Source: JBNJGB01 sp051747385 (GTDB lineage: Bacteria; Myxococcota_A; UBA9042; PHBI01; JACKFB01). Taken from it: a stretch of DNA of 64,000 bases. The translations under genes and the position numbers were made by a program. This document shows, piece by piece, positions 42,475 through 50,619 of this stretch. The notes under the pieces were generated by a model. The model was not told the DNA's origin. It made no database searches and saw only the letters and a program-made list of their open reading frames with translations. The DNA lies in NCBI GenBank assembly GCA_051747385.1, contig JBNJGB010000021.1, positions 53,002 through 117,001 of the forward strand, in the 5' to 3' direction. Within the stretch, counting starts at the first letter, position 1. Each line of letters starts with the position of its first letter.

Positions 42475-44097
42475 ATGCGAAACGAGATCCGCGACGCGGT
42501 GGTCACCGACGTCAACAGCCGCGTGCTGGGAGCGTGCCTGAGGCAGGCCACGGCCCCCGGCGGGATGCCGCTGGACGTGCTCATCAACGACACGCTCTAT
42601 CACGAGAAGAAGCGGCTAGAGATCCACAAGGGCGTGCGCAACTGGGCGGCCGACTACGCCTTCTGGGACACGGTGAAGTCGCGGCTTGGCCGCGCGAACG
42701 AGGACGAGCTGCGGCGACTGCTGGATCGCATCATCTCCCGGTACACCGAGGAGGTGCTCGGCAACTTCAACCCGGCCGTCTATGGGCTGGCGACGAAGGT
42801 GCTTCCACGCACGCTGCCCGTCCTCCTGAACGCCATGAGCCCCCGGCGCATGCTCGACCGGGGCATCCCGTCGGTGGACGACACCGTGGTCATCAAGGGC
42901 CGGGTCGACGCCCTGCGCCGGGTCCACGAGCTGGGGACGGTCATCCTGGCGCCGACCCACGTGTCCAACCTGGACAGCGTGGTGGTCGGCTGGGCCCTGT
43001 TCGCCATGGGCCTGCCGCCCTTCACCTACGGCGCCGGGCTCAACCTGTTCACCAACCCCATCCTGTCGTTCTTCATGCGCAACCTGGGCGCCTACCGGGT
43101 GGATCGCACCAAGACGGCGCCCCTGTACAAGGACGTCCTCAAGGAGTACGCGACGGTCACCCTGGAGATGGGCCAGTCCCAGCTCTTCTTCCCCGGCGGG
43201 ACGCGCTCGCGCTCCGGCGCCATCGAACAGCACCTCAAGCTCGGCCTCATGTCCTGCGGGCTCCGCGCCTACATCAACAACCTCATCCGGGGGCGCGCGA
43301 GGCCGAACATCTACATCGTGCCGTGCACGCTGAACTTCCAGCTCGTCCTGGAGGCCGAGACCCTCATCGAGGACTACCTGCGGCTGGTGGGCAAGAGCCG
43401 CTACATCATCACCGACGACGAGTCGTTCCGGCCGACGGAGGTCGCGCGCTTTTTGCGCAACCTGATGAACCTGGACAGCAAGATGCTGCTCACGGTGGGC
43501 GATCCCCTGGACGTGTTCGGAAACCGCGTGGACGAGGAGGGCGAGTCCCTCGACGGGCGCGGGCGCCGCATCGACATCAGCCGCTACGTGCTGGGCGAGG
43601 ACGGGCACCCGGCTCACGTGCCGCAGCGCGACCGGGTCTACACGCAGGAGGCCGGCGAGGCGGTGGCCCGATCCTTCCGCGAGCACAACGTGGCCCTGGC
43701 GACGAACCTCGTGGCCTACACGCTGTTCCGCCACCTCCGCACGCGGCACCCGCGCATGGACCTCTATCGGCTGCTCCGCACGTCCGGGGACGGCACCGGC
43801 GTGGAGATGGGCATCCTGGCGGACCGGGTCCGGCGCGTGGCCGTCGCCGCCAAGAAGCTGGCGGACGCGGGCAAGCTGCGGGTGACGGACGAGGTGGCCG
43901 AGGGCAACCCGGCGTCCATCATCGCCAACGCCCTGAGCCACTTCGGGACGTTCCACCGGCACCCGGTCATGGGCCGCCGGGGGGATCGCGTGTTCCCGGA
44001 GGACATGAACCTGCTCTATTACTATCACAACCGCCTGGCGGGCTACGGCCTCGCGGAGATGGCCGGGCTGGGCGACGAGACGCTGGAGGCGGCCTGA
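42475..44097 (+). CDS. Glycerol-3-phosphate/1-acylglycerol phosphate acyltransferase-like protein
   Basis: 540 residues of the PlsC/PlsB-like acyltransferase superfamily. The catalytic HX4D motif is in LAPTHVSNLDSVVVG (about 160-174). Motif III reads FFPGGTRSRSG (about 239-249), with Gly where many enzymes have Glu. Length and C-terminal extension recall GPAT rather than the short PlsC. The ATG at 42475 has GGGGGGAGAG upstream. Its stop overlaps gpsA by one base, and the operon supports a role in the first acylation of glycerol 3-phosphate. Confidence 0.85.
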   Translation: MRNEIRDAVVTDVNSRVLGACLRQATAPGGMPLDVLINDTLYHEKKRLEIHKGVRNWAADYAFWDTVKSRLGRANEDELRRLLDRIISRYTEEVLGNFNPAVYGLATKVLPRTLPVLLNAMSPRRMLDRGIPSVDDTVVIKGRVDALRRVHELGTVILAPTHVSNLDSVVVGWALFAMGLPPFTYGAGLNLFTNPILSFFMRNLGAYRVDRTKTAPLYKDVLKEYATVTLEMGQSQLFFPGGTRSRSGAIEQHLKLGLMSCGLRAYINNLIRGRARPNIYIVPCTLNFQLVLEAETLIEDYLRLVGKSRYIITDDESFRPTEVARFLRNLMNLDSKMLLTVGDPLDVFGNRVDEEGESLDGRGRRIDISRYVLGEDGHPAHVPQRDRVYTQEAGEAVARSFREHNVALATNLVAYTLFRHLRTRHPRMDLYRLLRTSGDGTGVEMGILADRVRRVAVAAKKLADAGKLRVTDEVAEGNPASIIANALSHFGTFHRHPVMGRRGDRVFPEDMNLLYYYHNRLAGYGLAEMAGLGDETLEAA

Positions 44098-45182
44098 TGA
44101 GCGAGACCGGGACGGCGACGGTGCTGGGGGGCGGCTCCTGGGGCACGGGCCTGGCGCACATCCTGGGCAGCCACGGGCTCCACACGCTGCTGTGGATGCG
44201 GAACGAGGAGACCGCCCGCGAGGTCAACGAGGATCACACCAACCACCGCTACCTCGGGGACGCCCGCATCGACGAGCACGTGGAGGCCACGACGGACCTG
44301 GAGCGGGCGGCGACCCACTCGGACGTCATCGTGATGGCCATCCCGTCCAAGGCCTTCCGCTCGGTGGCGCGCGACCTCGGGGACTTCGTCGCGGGCGACC
44401 AGGTGCTGGTGACCGCGACCAAGGGCCTGGAGGCGGAGACGCTGAAGCGCATGTCCCAGATCCTCCGGGAGGAGACCTGCTGCCGGAAGGTGGGCGCGCT
44501 CAGCGGCCCGAACCTGGCGAAGGAGGTCCTCGCGGGGCACCCGACCTCGACGGTGGTGGCCAGCCCCTTCGAGGAGGTGGTCGCCAAGGCCGAGCGCGTC
44601 CTGGCCGGGCCGCGCTTCCGGCTGTACGGGAACTTCGACCTCGTCGGCGTGGAGCTCGCCGGCGCCCTGAAGAACATCTACGCCATCGCGGGCGGCGTCG
44701 CGGCAGGGCTGGGCTTCGGGGCGAACACGTCGTCGGCCCTCATCACGCGCGGCCTGGCGGAGATCTTCCGCTTCGGCGCGCGCTTCGGCGCCCACCGCAT
44801 CACCTTCCAGGGCCTGGCCGGGGTGGGCGACATGATCGCCACGTGCACCTCCACCCTGAGCCGCAATCACACGGTCGGCCGGCACCTGGCCGCCGGGGAG
44901 GACCTGGACGACATCGTCGCCAACCTGGGGATGGTGGCCGAGGGTGTGCACACCACCAAGGTGGTCCACGAGTACGCCTCCAGGCAGCGCATCGACATGC
45001 CCATCACGGCCATGGCCTACGCCATCCTGTTCGAGGGGGCCTCGCCGGACGAGGCCCTGGCCCACCTGATGGAGCGGGTGAGCCGCTACGAGGACCTGGA
45101 CTCGCCCATCCACGTGGGCTCCGCCAACCGGGGCTCCATCTTCGAGGTGGCGGCCGAGGCGGACCACGGCCAGATCGCCTGA
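44097..45182 (+). CDS. gpsA: Glycerol-3-phosphate dehydrogenase [NAD(P)+]
   Basis: Makes sn-glycerol 3-phosphate from dihydroxyacetone phosphate, the backbone for phospholipids. 361 residues with the nucleotide loop VLGGGSWGTGLA (about 9-20), SGPNLAKEV, the catalytic lysine in GALKNIYAIAGG (about 185), and the substrate region GVGDMIATC. It overlaps both neighbours by one base (TGATG) in the same operon. Confidence 0.95.
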   Translation: MSETGTATVLGGGSWGTGLAHILGSHGLHTLLWMRNEETAREVNEDHTNHRYLGDARIDEHVEATTDLERAATHSDVIVMAIPSKAFRSVARDLGDFVAGDQVLVTATKGLEAETLKRMSQILREETCCRKVGALSGPNLAKEVLAGHPTSTVVASPFEEVVAKAERVLAGPRFRLYGNFDLVGVELAGALKNIYAIAGGVAAGLGFGANTSSALITRGLAEIFRFGARFGAHRITFQGLAGVGDMIATCTSTLSRNHTVGRHLAAGEDLDDIVANLGMVAEGVHTTKVVHEYASRQRIDMPITAMAYAILFEGASPDEALAHLMERVSRYEDLDSPIHVGSANRGSIFEVAAEADHGQIA

Positions 45183-46258
45183 TGGGCCTCCTGGACCTGC
45201 TCCGGAGGCGACGGCCCGACGAGGACGAGCCCTACAGCTACCCCCTCGAGCGGACCCAGGACCGCGTCTATCCCGAGGACTTCGAGGGGGACGTGTACAT
45301 CTGGGACATCGACAAGACGTACCTGTCCACGGAGTTCGACTCCCTGCGAGGGCTGCTGCTGATCCCCCTGGAAGGCGGGGTGGACAAGCGGAACGTGGCC
45401 GCGACCGACGTGCTCCTTCGGGCGCTGCGCCGTGGCCCCTCCACGGACGACCGGTTCGTGTCGAACCCCCTGTACTTCGTCTCGGCGAGCCCGCCGCAGC
45501 TCCGCAGCGTCATCCAGCGGAAGATGCTCCTCGACGGCGTCGAGTTCGACGGCATCACCTTCAAGGACCACATGGCGCTCATCCGCGCCGGGCGCATGGC
45601 CAAGGTCACCGAGCAGATCGGCTACAAGCTGAGCGCCCTGCTCCTGAACCGCCTCGAGATCCCGTGGACGGTCCGCGAGACGCTCTTCGGCGACGACAGC
45701 GAGCAGGACGCCCTGACCTACGCGCTGTACGCCGACGTGGTGGCGGGGCGCCTCCGGGGCGAGGCGCTGATCCGGTCGCTGGTGAAGAACGGCGTGGAGC
45801 TCCAGGACGCCGACTACATCGCCGACCTGGCGCGCGAGATGCCCCACGCGGACGTCGTCCACCGCATCTACATCAACCTGGAGCACCGCACGCCGCCCGC
45901 CCGCTTCCACGAGCACGGGGGGCGCGTGCTCCCCTGCTGGGACACCTTCCAGATGGCGCTGCACCTCTACCAGGACGGCAAGGTCTCGCGGGAGGCCGTC
46001 CTCGACGTGGCCCGCGAACTCCTGGCCCAGTATCAGCGCCAGCCCCTGGGCCTGCTCCGGAACGCCTTCGACCTGGTCGAGCGGGGCCGCCTGCGCCTGA
46101 CGACGCTGCGCGAGCTGTGGGGCGAGCTCCAGACCCGCCACCTGGTGCCCGACTACGCCGCCATCGTCGACCACGCCGAGGCGCCGGAGCCCGCGCCGAT
46201 GATCGAGGAGCCGCCCTCGGAGTTCGTGACGCCGACCGCACGGCTGACGCTGCACTGA
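45182..46258 (+). CDS. HAD-like phosphatase resembling App1 phosphatidate phosphatase (DUF2183-like)
   Basis: 358 residues. Motif I YIWDIDKTYLST (about 38-49, nucleophile Asp), motif II YFVSASPPQL (about 98), a conserved Lys in YKLSALLLNRL (about 148) and motif IV LFGDDSEQDALTY (about 168-180) match the phosphatidate phosphatase APP1 catalytic layout. With acyltransferase and gpsA in one operon it could convert phosphatidate to diacylglycerol. The C-terminal 150 residues are helical and unassigned. Family match is good; substrate is inferred. Confidence 0.78.
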   Translation: MGLLDLLRRRRPDEDEPYSYPLERTQDRVYPEDFEGDVYIWDIDKTYLSTEFDSLRGLLLIPLEGGVDKRNVAATDVLLRALRRGPSTDDRFVSNPLYFVSASPPQLRSVIQRKMLLDGVEFDGITFKDHMALIRAGRMAKVTEQIGYKLSALLLNRLEIPWTVRETLFGDDSEQDALTYALYADVVAGRLRGEALIRSLVKNGVELQDADYIADLAREMPHADVVHRIYINLEHRTPPARFHEHGGRVLPCWDTFQMALHLYQDGKVSREAVLDVARELLAQYQRQPLGLLRNAFDLVERGRLRLTTLRELWGELQTRHLVPDYAAIVDHAEAPEPAPMIEEPPSEFVTPTARLTLH

Positions 46259-46344
46259 CGCCCCGTTGGGGGCCGCAGGATCGAGGCTTTCAACCCCCGT
46301 GGACTTAAGCTAGCGTGTGCTCGCTTGCACTGGAGGACCGACCC

Positions 46345-46869
46345 ATGCACCTGCCCCCACTGTCCCGTCTCCCTGTCGCCTGCACGCTGGCGTGGCTGTC
46401 TCTGACCGTGATCGGCTGCGAGGAGAAGGCGGAGGCCCCGCCGGAGGAGACACCGCCGGCCGCGGTCACCACGCTCGACGCGCTCCCCGAGGACACGAAC
46501 GCCGTCCAGCAGGAGATGCGCCTCCTGGACGACGCCATGGGAGAGATCCTGACCCTCATCGCCAACGACGCCCTCCACGGCATCCCCGAGCGGCTCGAGC
46601 GCGTGCACCCGGCTCGTCAGCTCACGGCGACGGCCATCGAACAGGGCGTGTACGCGCCGCCGGCGCGCAGCGACGACGTGGAGGGCTTCGTGGACAGGGA
46701 CGACGCGTTCCACGAGGACCTGAAGGCCCTGCTCCAGGCGGCGAAGAAGGACGACCTCGAGGCCGCCACGGACGCCTACCAGGGCCTCGTGGAGGGCTGC
46801 ACCGACTGCCACACCACGTATCGCTTCCCCGGCGGTCGGGCGAAGGCGGGATCCGGGGCGGGACCTTGA
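46345..46869 (+). CDS. Single-haem cytochrome c lipoprotein
   Basis: 174 residues. A signal with lipobox (LTVIGC, about residue 28), a Pro/Glu linker, a four-helix-like region (55-150) and one haem site CTDCH near the C-terminus (about 154-158). This resembles cytochrome c'/c556 with its haem motif at the end. The start follows TGGAGGACC, which fixes it over an upstream ATG. Likely a periplasmic or outer-membrane-bound electron carrier. Confidence 0.8.
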   Translation: MHLPPLSRLPVACTLAWLSLTVIGCEEKAEAPPEETPPAAVTTLDALPEDTNAVQQEMRLLDDAMGEILTLIANDALHGIPERLERVHPARQLTATAIEQGVYAPPARSDDVEGFVDRDDAFHEDLKALLQAAKKDDLEAATDAYQGLVEGCTDCHTTYRFPGGRAKAGSGAGP

Positions 46870-46901
46870 CGGCTCGCCAGCTCCCGGGGAGAGTCGCGCG
46901 C

Positions 46902-47093
46902 ATGGGTATGCTGGCAACGCCGAAGGCCGAGGCACGGCGCCGTGGGCGCTTCGCCGCGGGCGCGTGGATCGGAACGGGCGTCCTCGCGCTGGTGGGCCTC
47001 CCTCCCACCCTGGTCGTCATCGGGGGCGTCGGCTCGGGGTGGTTGACCTGGCGCTGGCTGCGATACCGCGGGAAGTGGGGCCTCCGTTTCTGA
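46902..47093 (+). CDS. Small membrane protein
   Basis: 63 residues: MGMLATPKAEARRRGRF, then one or two hydrophobic segments (about 18-50) and a basic end (WLRYRGKWGLRF). GGGGAGAG lies about 10 bases before the ATG at 46902. It is 32 bp after the cytochrome gene. I do not recognise the family. Confidence 0.55.
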   Translation: MGMLATPKAEARRRGRFAAGAWIGTGVLALVGLPPTLVVIGGVGSGWLTWRWLRYRGKWGLRF

Positions 47094-47320
47094 ACCGGCG
47101 GGGGTGTTCCGCCTCCTCCACGCGGGAGTCGTGATCTCGCGTGGGCGGCTGCGTCCGGGGTCGGGGTTCGTGCGGGAGGCGCGCCACCCGCGAGGGCGTT
47201 CGAGGTCCCCCCGAGCGCCGGCCCGGGAAGGCGCACATGCGCCGAATCGAGCGCCCCGCCGCTCGCAAGGTGGTGCCGTAGGGTGGCATCATGGACGCTC
47301 CGCACCACAGGAGGAACCGC

Positions 47321-47719
47321 ATGAGCGAACCGACCTACGGCTACGCGAAGACCCTGACCGGCGTGAGCTTCGACGAGGCGATCGACAAGGTCACGGCGGC
47401 GTTGAAGGAGCACGGCTTCGGCGTCCTGTCGGACATCGACGTGAAGGCCACCCTCAAGAAGAAGATCGACGTGGACTTCCGCCCCTACCGCATCCTCGGG
47501 GCCTGCAACCCCAAGCTGGCCCACAAGGCGCTGTCCGCCGAGCCGCACCTCGGTCTGCTCCTGCCCTGCAACGTCGTCGTCCAGCAAGCCGACGAGGGCG
47601 TCGAGGTCTCGTTCATCAAGCCGCGCGAGATGTTCTCCGTGGTGAAGACCGAGGGCTTGGAGCCGGTCATGGAGGAGGTGGATGGCACCCTCCGCAAGGT
47701 GATGGACGATCTCGGGTGA
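47321..47719 (+). CDS. DUF302 family protein
   Basis: 132 residues of DUF302 (GYAKTLTGVSFDEAIDKVTA, RILGACNPKLAHKAL, LLPCNVVVQ). The fold binds small molecules or metals in the few studied cases; function unknown. CAGGAGG 6 bases upstream fixes the ATG at 47321. The 227-bp space before it (47094-47320) shows nothing recognisable. Confidence 0.88.
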   Translation: MSEPTYGYAKTLTGVSFDEAIDKVTAALKEHGFGVLSDIDVKATLKKKIDVDFRPYRILGACNPKLAHKALSAEPHLGLLLPCNVVVQQADEGVEVSFIKPREMFSVVKTEGLEPVMEEVDGTLRKVMDDLG

Positions 47720-47765
47720 TGTCCCGGGGGCGCCTCCAGGGCGGGGCGTCCGCGTCGCCGGCGGG

Positions 47766-49037
47766 GTGAGCGGGCGCCCGATGCTCTTCCTCGTCCTGGA
47801 CGGGGTCCCCTGGGACCTGGCTCAGGACCTGTGGCACGACGGCCTCTTCCCGGACTACGCGCCGCCGCGGCCCATGGTCTCGGTCTTCCCGTCGCTCACC
47901 CACGTGGCCATGCCCGCCCTGCTGGGGAGCGTCTTCGACCGGAAACCGCCGGGCTACGAGGTCCGCTACCATCACCCGCCGAGCGGCGAGATCCGCGGCG
48001 GGTTCGGCGATCCCGAGGCCGAAGCCGTGATGACGCCCTATCACGCCCGCCCCCACGGGACGGTCGGCCACGCCGCGGTCTACATCCTGAGCCGCGCCCT
48101 GGCGTTCGGCCAGATCCGGTGGATCGGGCGACAGTTCGAGCGAGGCCCGGGGCCGTGGCTCGGCTACCTGGCGGCCACCGACGGCATCGGCCACTTCGGC
48201 GGCCCGGATGCCATGCGGGACGCCGTCGTGGACATCCTGGACCGGGTCGAGCAGGCCCGCGAGGAGTACGGGAATCGCCACGGCGTCCGCCCCGGGGCCG
48301 TCCTGTGCAGCGACCACGGCTTCGGCTTCGCGCCCCGGCCGTTCCGGCACACGGATCTGCGCACCATGGCCCGCGTCCTCGCCGACGCCGGGTTCAGCCC
48401 CGACGGATCGGGCCGGGACGCGGTCCACCTGGTCGGGATGGGCGCCGTGGGGGGCGGCGTGATCCACTGCGGTCCGGCGCGCGCGACGGAGGTCGCCGAG
48501 GTCGTGGCCGGCCTGGAGGCGGTGGACCTGGCCTTCGGGCGCGAGGGTCCACACGCCGCCCTGGCCTTCGCACGCCGGGAGCGGATGGAGCGCGCGCGGA
48601 TCCGGTGGCGCGGTGACCGCTATCGCTACGACGCCCTCGACGGGGATCCGCTGGGCTGGGTCGACCTCCAGGCCCGGCTGGGCGGCGGCTGGATCGACGA
48701 CGACACCCTCCTCCGGGAGACGTGGGACGCGCCGTATCCCTACGCCCCGCCCCGCGTCCGCCACGGCATGGACGACGTGGTGCAGTGGCCCGCACAGGTC
48801 CTGTTCTCGATGCGCCCCGGACACAGCTACGGCCCGCGCCTGACCCACGCCGGGGCACGCCTGCGCGGCGGACAGGTGGGAACCCACGGCGCACTCGACC
48901 GGGACCAGACCCTGGGCTTCGCGATCGCCACCGAGGCCTGGGACGACCTCGGCGGCGTGCCGGTCCGCCCGGCCGAGGTCTTCGCGCCGTGGGCGGACCT
49001 CGTCCGGGCGGGGAGCGCGATCGGGGAGGAGGAGTAG
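47766..49037 (+). CDS. Alkaline-phosphatase-superfamily phosphodiesterase
   Basis: 423 residues from a GTG start. Metal and nucleophile motifs of the nucleotide pyrophosphatase/phosphodiesterase group are present: LFLVLDGVPWD (about 6-16), FPSLTHVAMPALL (nucleophile Thr, about 42), TDGIGHFGG (about 138) and CSDHGFGF (about 179). No signal peptide, so it may be cytoplasmic. It converges on a lipoprotein gene 5 bp away. Substrate unknown. Confidence 0.85.
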   Translation: MSGRPMLFLVLDGVPWDLAQDLWHDGLFPDYAPPRPMVSVFPSLTHVAMPALLGSVFDRKPPGYEVRYHHPPSGEIRGGFGDPEAEAVMTPYHARPHGTVGHAAVYILSRALAFGQIRWIGRQFERGPGPWLGYLAATDGIGHFGGPDAMRDAVVDILDRVEQAREEYGNRHGVRPGAVLCSDHGFGFAPRPFRHTDLRTMARVLADAGFSPDGSGRDAVHLVGMGAVGGGVIHCGPARATEVAEVVAGLEAVDLAFGREGPHAALAFARRERMERARIRWRGDRYRYDALDGDPLGWVDLQARLGGGWIDDDTLLRETWDAPYPYAPPRVRHGMDDVVQWPAQVLFSMRPGHSYGPRLTHAGARLRGGQVGTHGALDRDQTLGFAIATEAWDDLGGVPVRPAEVFAPWADLVRAGSAIGEEE

Positions 49038-49042
49038 CGCGC

Positions 49043-49696
49043 CTACTCCGCGCCCCCCTCCTCCTCGGGGGTCTCCTCCTCGGCCTCCTGGTACATCTTC
49101 CACATGGGGCACTCGCCGGACTGCATCCGCTCCAGGTGCCAGCGCATGTGCTGGCGGAGCGTCTCCAGGTCCTCGCCGTCCGTGGGCGTGAGCACGAGGC
49201 GCGCGCCCTCGTCCACCTCCTCGTACTCGGCGGAGGAGGGGACCATGCGCATGCCCCGGCCCATACCGCCGCGACCCATCATGCCGCGACCACCCCGGTG
49301 CCGGTGGCCCACGCCGAAGCGCCCCCGGTGCCGCTCGGACATCGCCTCCACGACCTCGCGGAGCTTGTCGCGGTTGTCCTCGGTGGTCGTGAACGTCAGG
49401 GCCACGCCGTCCTCGGTCTCCTCCATGGCGACCTCGGCGTCGGGCACCTCCATGGCGCACATGCCCGTGCCCGGCCCCATTCCGCGGCCCATGCCGGGCC
49501 GGTGGACGCGGCGCCGCTCCCTGCGGCGCTCACGCCGCTGCACGGGCGGCGCGGCCTCGGACGGGGCCGCGGCCTGCTCCGACTCGGCGGCGCGTTCGGG
49601 CTCCTCGACAGGGCCGGGTTCCTCCTGCTGGCGACAGGCGCCGAAGGGAGCCAGCAGGAAGACTGCGGACAGGATGCTCACGGCTCGACGGATCAT
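49043..49696 (-). CDS. Lipoprotein with Met/Gly/Arg/His-rich middle
   Basis: 217 residues. Signal ending LLAPFGAC. A Glu/Arg-rich linker is followed by Met/Gly-rich stretches (RPGMGRGMGPGTGM, and RHRGGRGMMGRGGMGRGMRM), then a helical acidic end with CPMWKMYQE. Met- and His-rich segments and the nearby efflux genes suggest metal binding, but this is inference. The ATG at 49696 opens the signal sequence. Confidence 0.65.
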   Translation of the reverse strand: MIRRAVSILSAVFLLAPFGACRQQEEPGPVEEPERAAESEQAAAPSEAAPPVQRRERRRERRRVHRPGMGRGMGPGTGMCAMEVPDAEVAMEETEDGVALTFTTTEDNRDKLREVVEAMSERHRGRFGVGHRHRGGRGMMGRGGMGRGMRMVPSSAEYEEVDEGARLVLTPTDGEDLETLRQHMRWHLERMQSGECPMWKMYQEAEEETPEEEGGAE

Positions 49697-49769
49697 CTCC
49701 TCGCCTCCTCGCGTCACGGGGTGTGGACCGCTGGGTGTCGCTCCATGGGGCGATTCGCTGCCGGGACGG

Positions 49770-49988
49770 TCAGACCCGCAGATTCCTCAGGCTCTTCCGA
49801 TGCGTGTCCCGGTCGATCTCGCCGCGCGCGTAGCGCCGATCGACGTCATCCTCCGGGTGGTATCTCCCCCGGCGGCGTCGCGCCGCGGCACGAACGATCG
49901 CCCACGCCACCACCACGATCGCTACGCTGGCGAGTCCCCACCAGACGATCACGGAAGTGCCCGGTCCAGCGTCCTCGAAGCCGTGCAT
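49770..49988 (-). CDS. SHOCT-like small membrane protein
   Basis: 72 residues with one membrane helix (about 13-33, VIVWWGLASVAIVVVAWAI) and a C-terminal SHOCT-like motif DVDRRYARGEIDRDTHRKSL. GGAGG 5 bases upstream supports the ATG at 49988 over a GTG 12 bases earlier. Confidence 0.75.
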   Translation of the reverse strand: MHGFEDAGPGTSVIVWWGLASVAIVVVAWAIVRAAARRRRGRYHPEDDVDRRYARGEIDRDTHRKSLRNLRV

Positions 49989-50061
49989 GGGATCCTCCAC
50001 AGCGTGTCCGATACGGGTGTCGGTCAGGTGATTGCATCGCCCGTGCCAAGCGAACCCCCTG

Positions 50062-50096
50062 GAAAATGAGAAATGAGTAGGCTTGACCCCACCGGG
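50062..50096 (-). repeat. REP/RAYT-like motif
   Basis: On the minus strand it reads CCCGGTGGGGTCAAGCCTAC, TCATTTCTCATTTTC, matching the copy at 42171-42203. It lies in the 153-bp divergent space before the Cys-rich secreted protein. Confidence 0.7.
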
Positions 50097-50141
50097 CGTT
50101 ACCTTGATCCGAGCGCGGTCCTCCGGTAGTCAGTCGCGAGC

Positions 50142-50552
50142 ATGATCGGGCGCCTCCACCACCGCACCGCCGTCGCCTGGGTCGTCATCGTGACGCTCGT
50201 CGCGACGTTCGGCGTGCTGCGCTCCGGCGTGGCCCGCGCGGTGGAGGTCGCGAACGCGGAGTGCTGCTGCTGCGAGGCCGACGCGGGCTACGACGCCCAC
50301 GACGTCGCGGTCCCGGACACGGCCGGCTTCCGCGACGATGTCGGCTCTGCCGGAGAGGGCTCCGACGAGCGCTGCCCGCCCGGGTGCGACCTCTGCGCCT
50401 GCTGCGCGGGGATGGCCCTCTCCTCGCCGCTCCCGATCGTCGACGACACGCCCGCACCGCTCCTGGGGGACCTGTGCCACGCCCCGGGCGCACAGACGCC
50501 CTCCGGGACCGTCGGCCGCATCTTCCGCCCTCCGAAGCCCTCCCTCGCCTGA
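50142..50552 (+). CDS. Cys-rich secreted protein before the efflux genes
   Basis: 136 residues. A hydrophobic N-terminal segment (about 10-32, signal-like, ending ARA) precedes two Cys clusters: ECCCCEA (about 40-46) and CPPGCDLCACC (about 78-88). The C-terminal half is Pro-rich. Not recognised as a family. It is 67 bp before czcB on the same strand, so a periplasmic metal-binding role is plausible. Confidence 0.65.
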   Translation: MIGRLHHRTAVAWVVIVTLVATFGVLRSGVARAVEVANAECCCCEADAGYDAHDVAVPDTAGFRDDVGSAGEGSDERCPPGCDLCACCAGMALSSPLPIVDDTPAPLLGDLCHAPGAQTPSGTVGRIFRPPKPSLA

Positions 50553-50619
50553 CACCGATTCGAGCTCGAACAGGTGACGGCGCGCCCGAACACGGCGCGT
50601 CCGGACAGGGAGACAGCAC

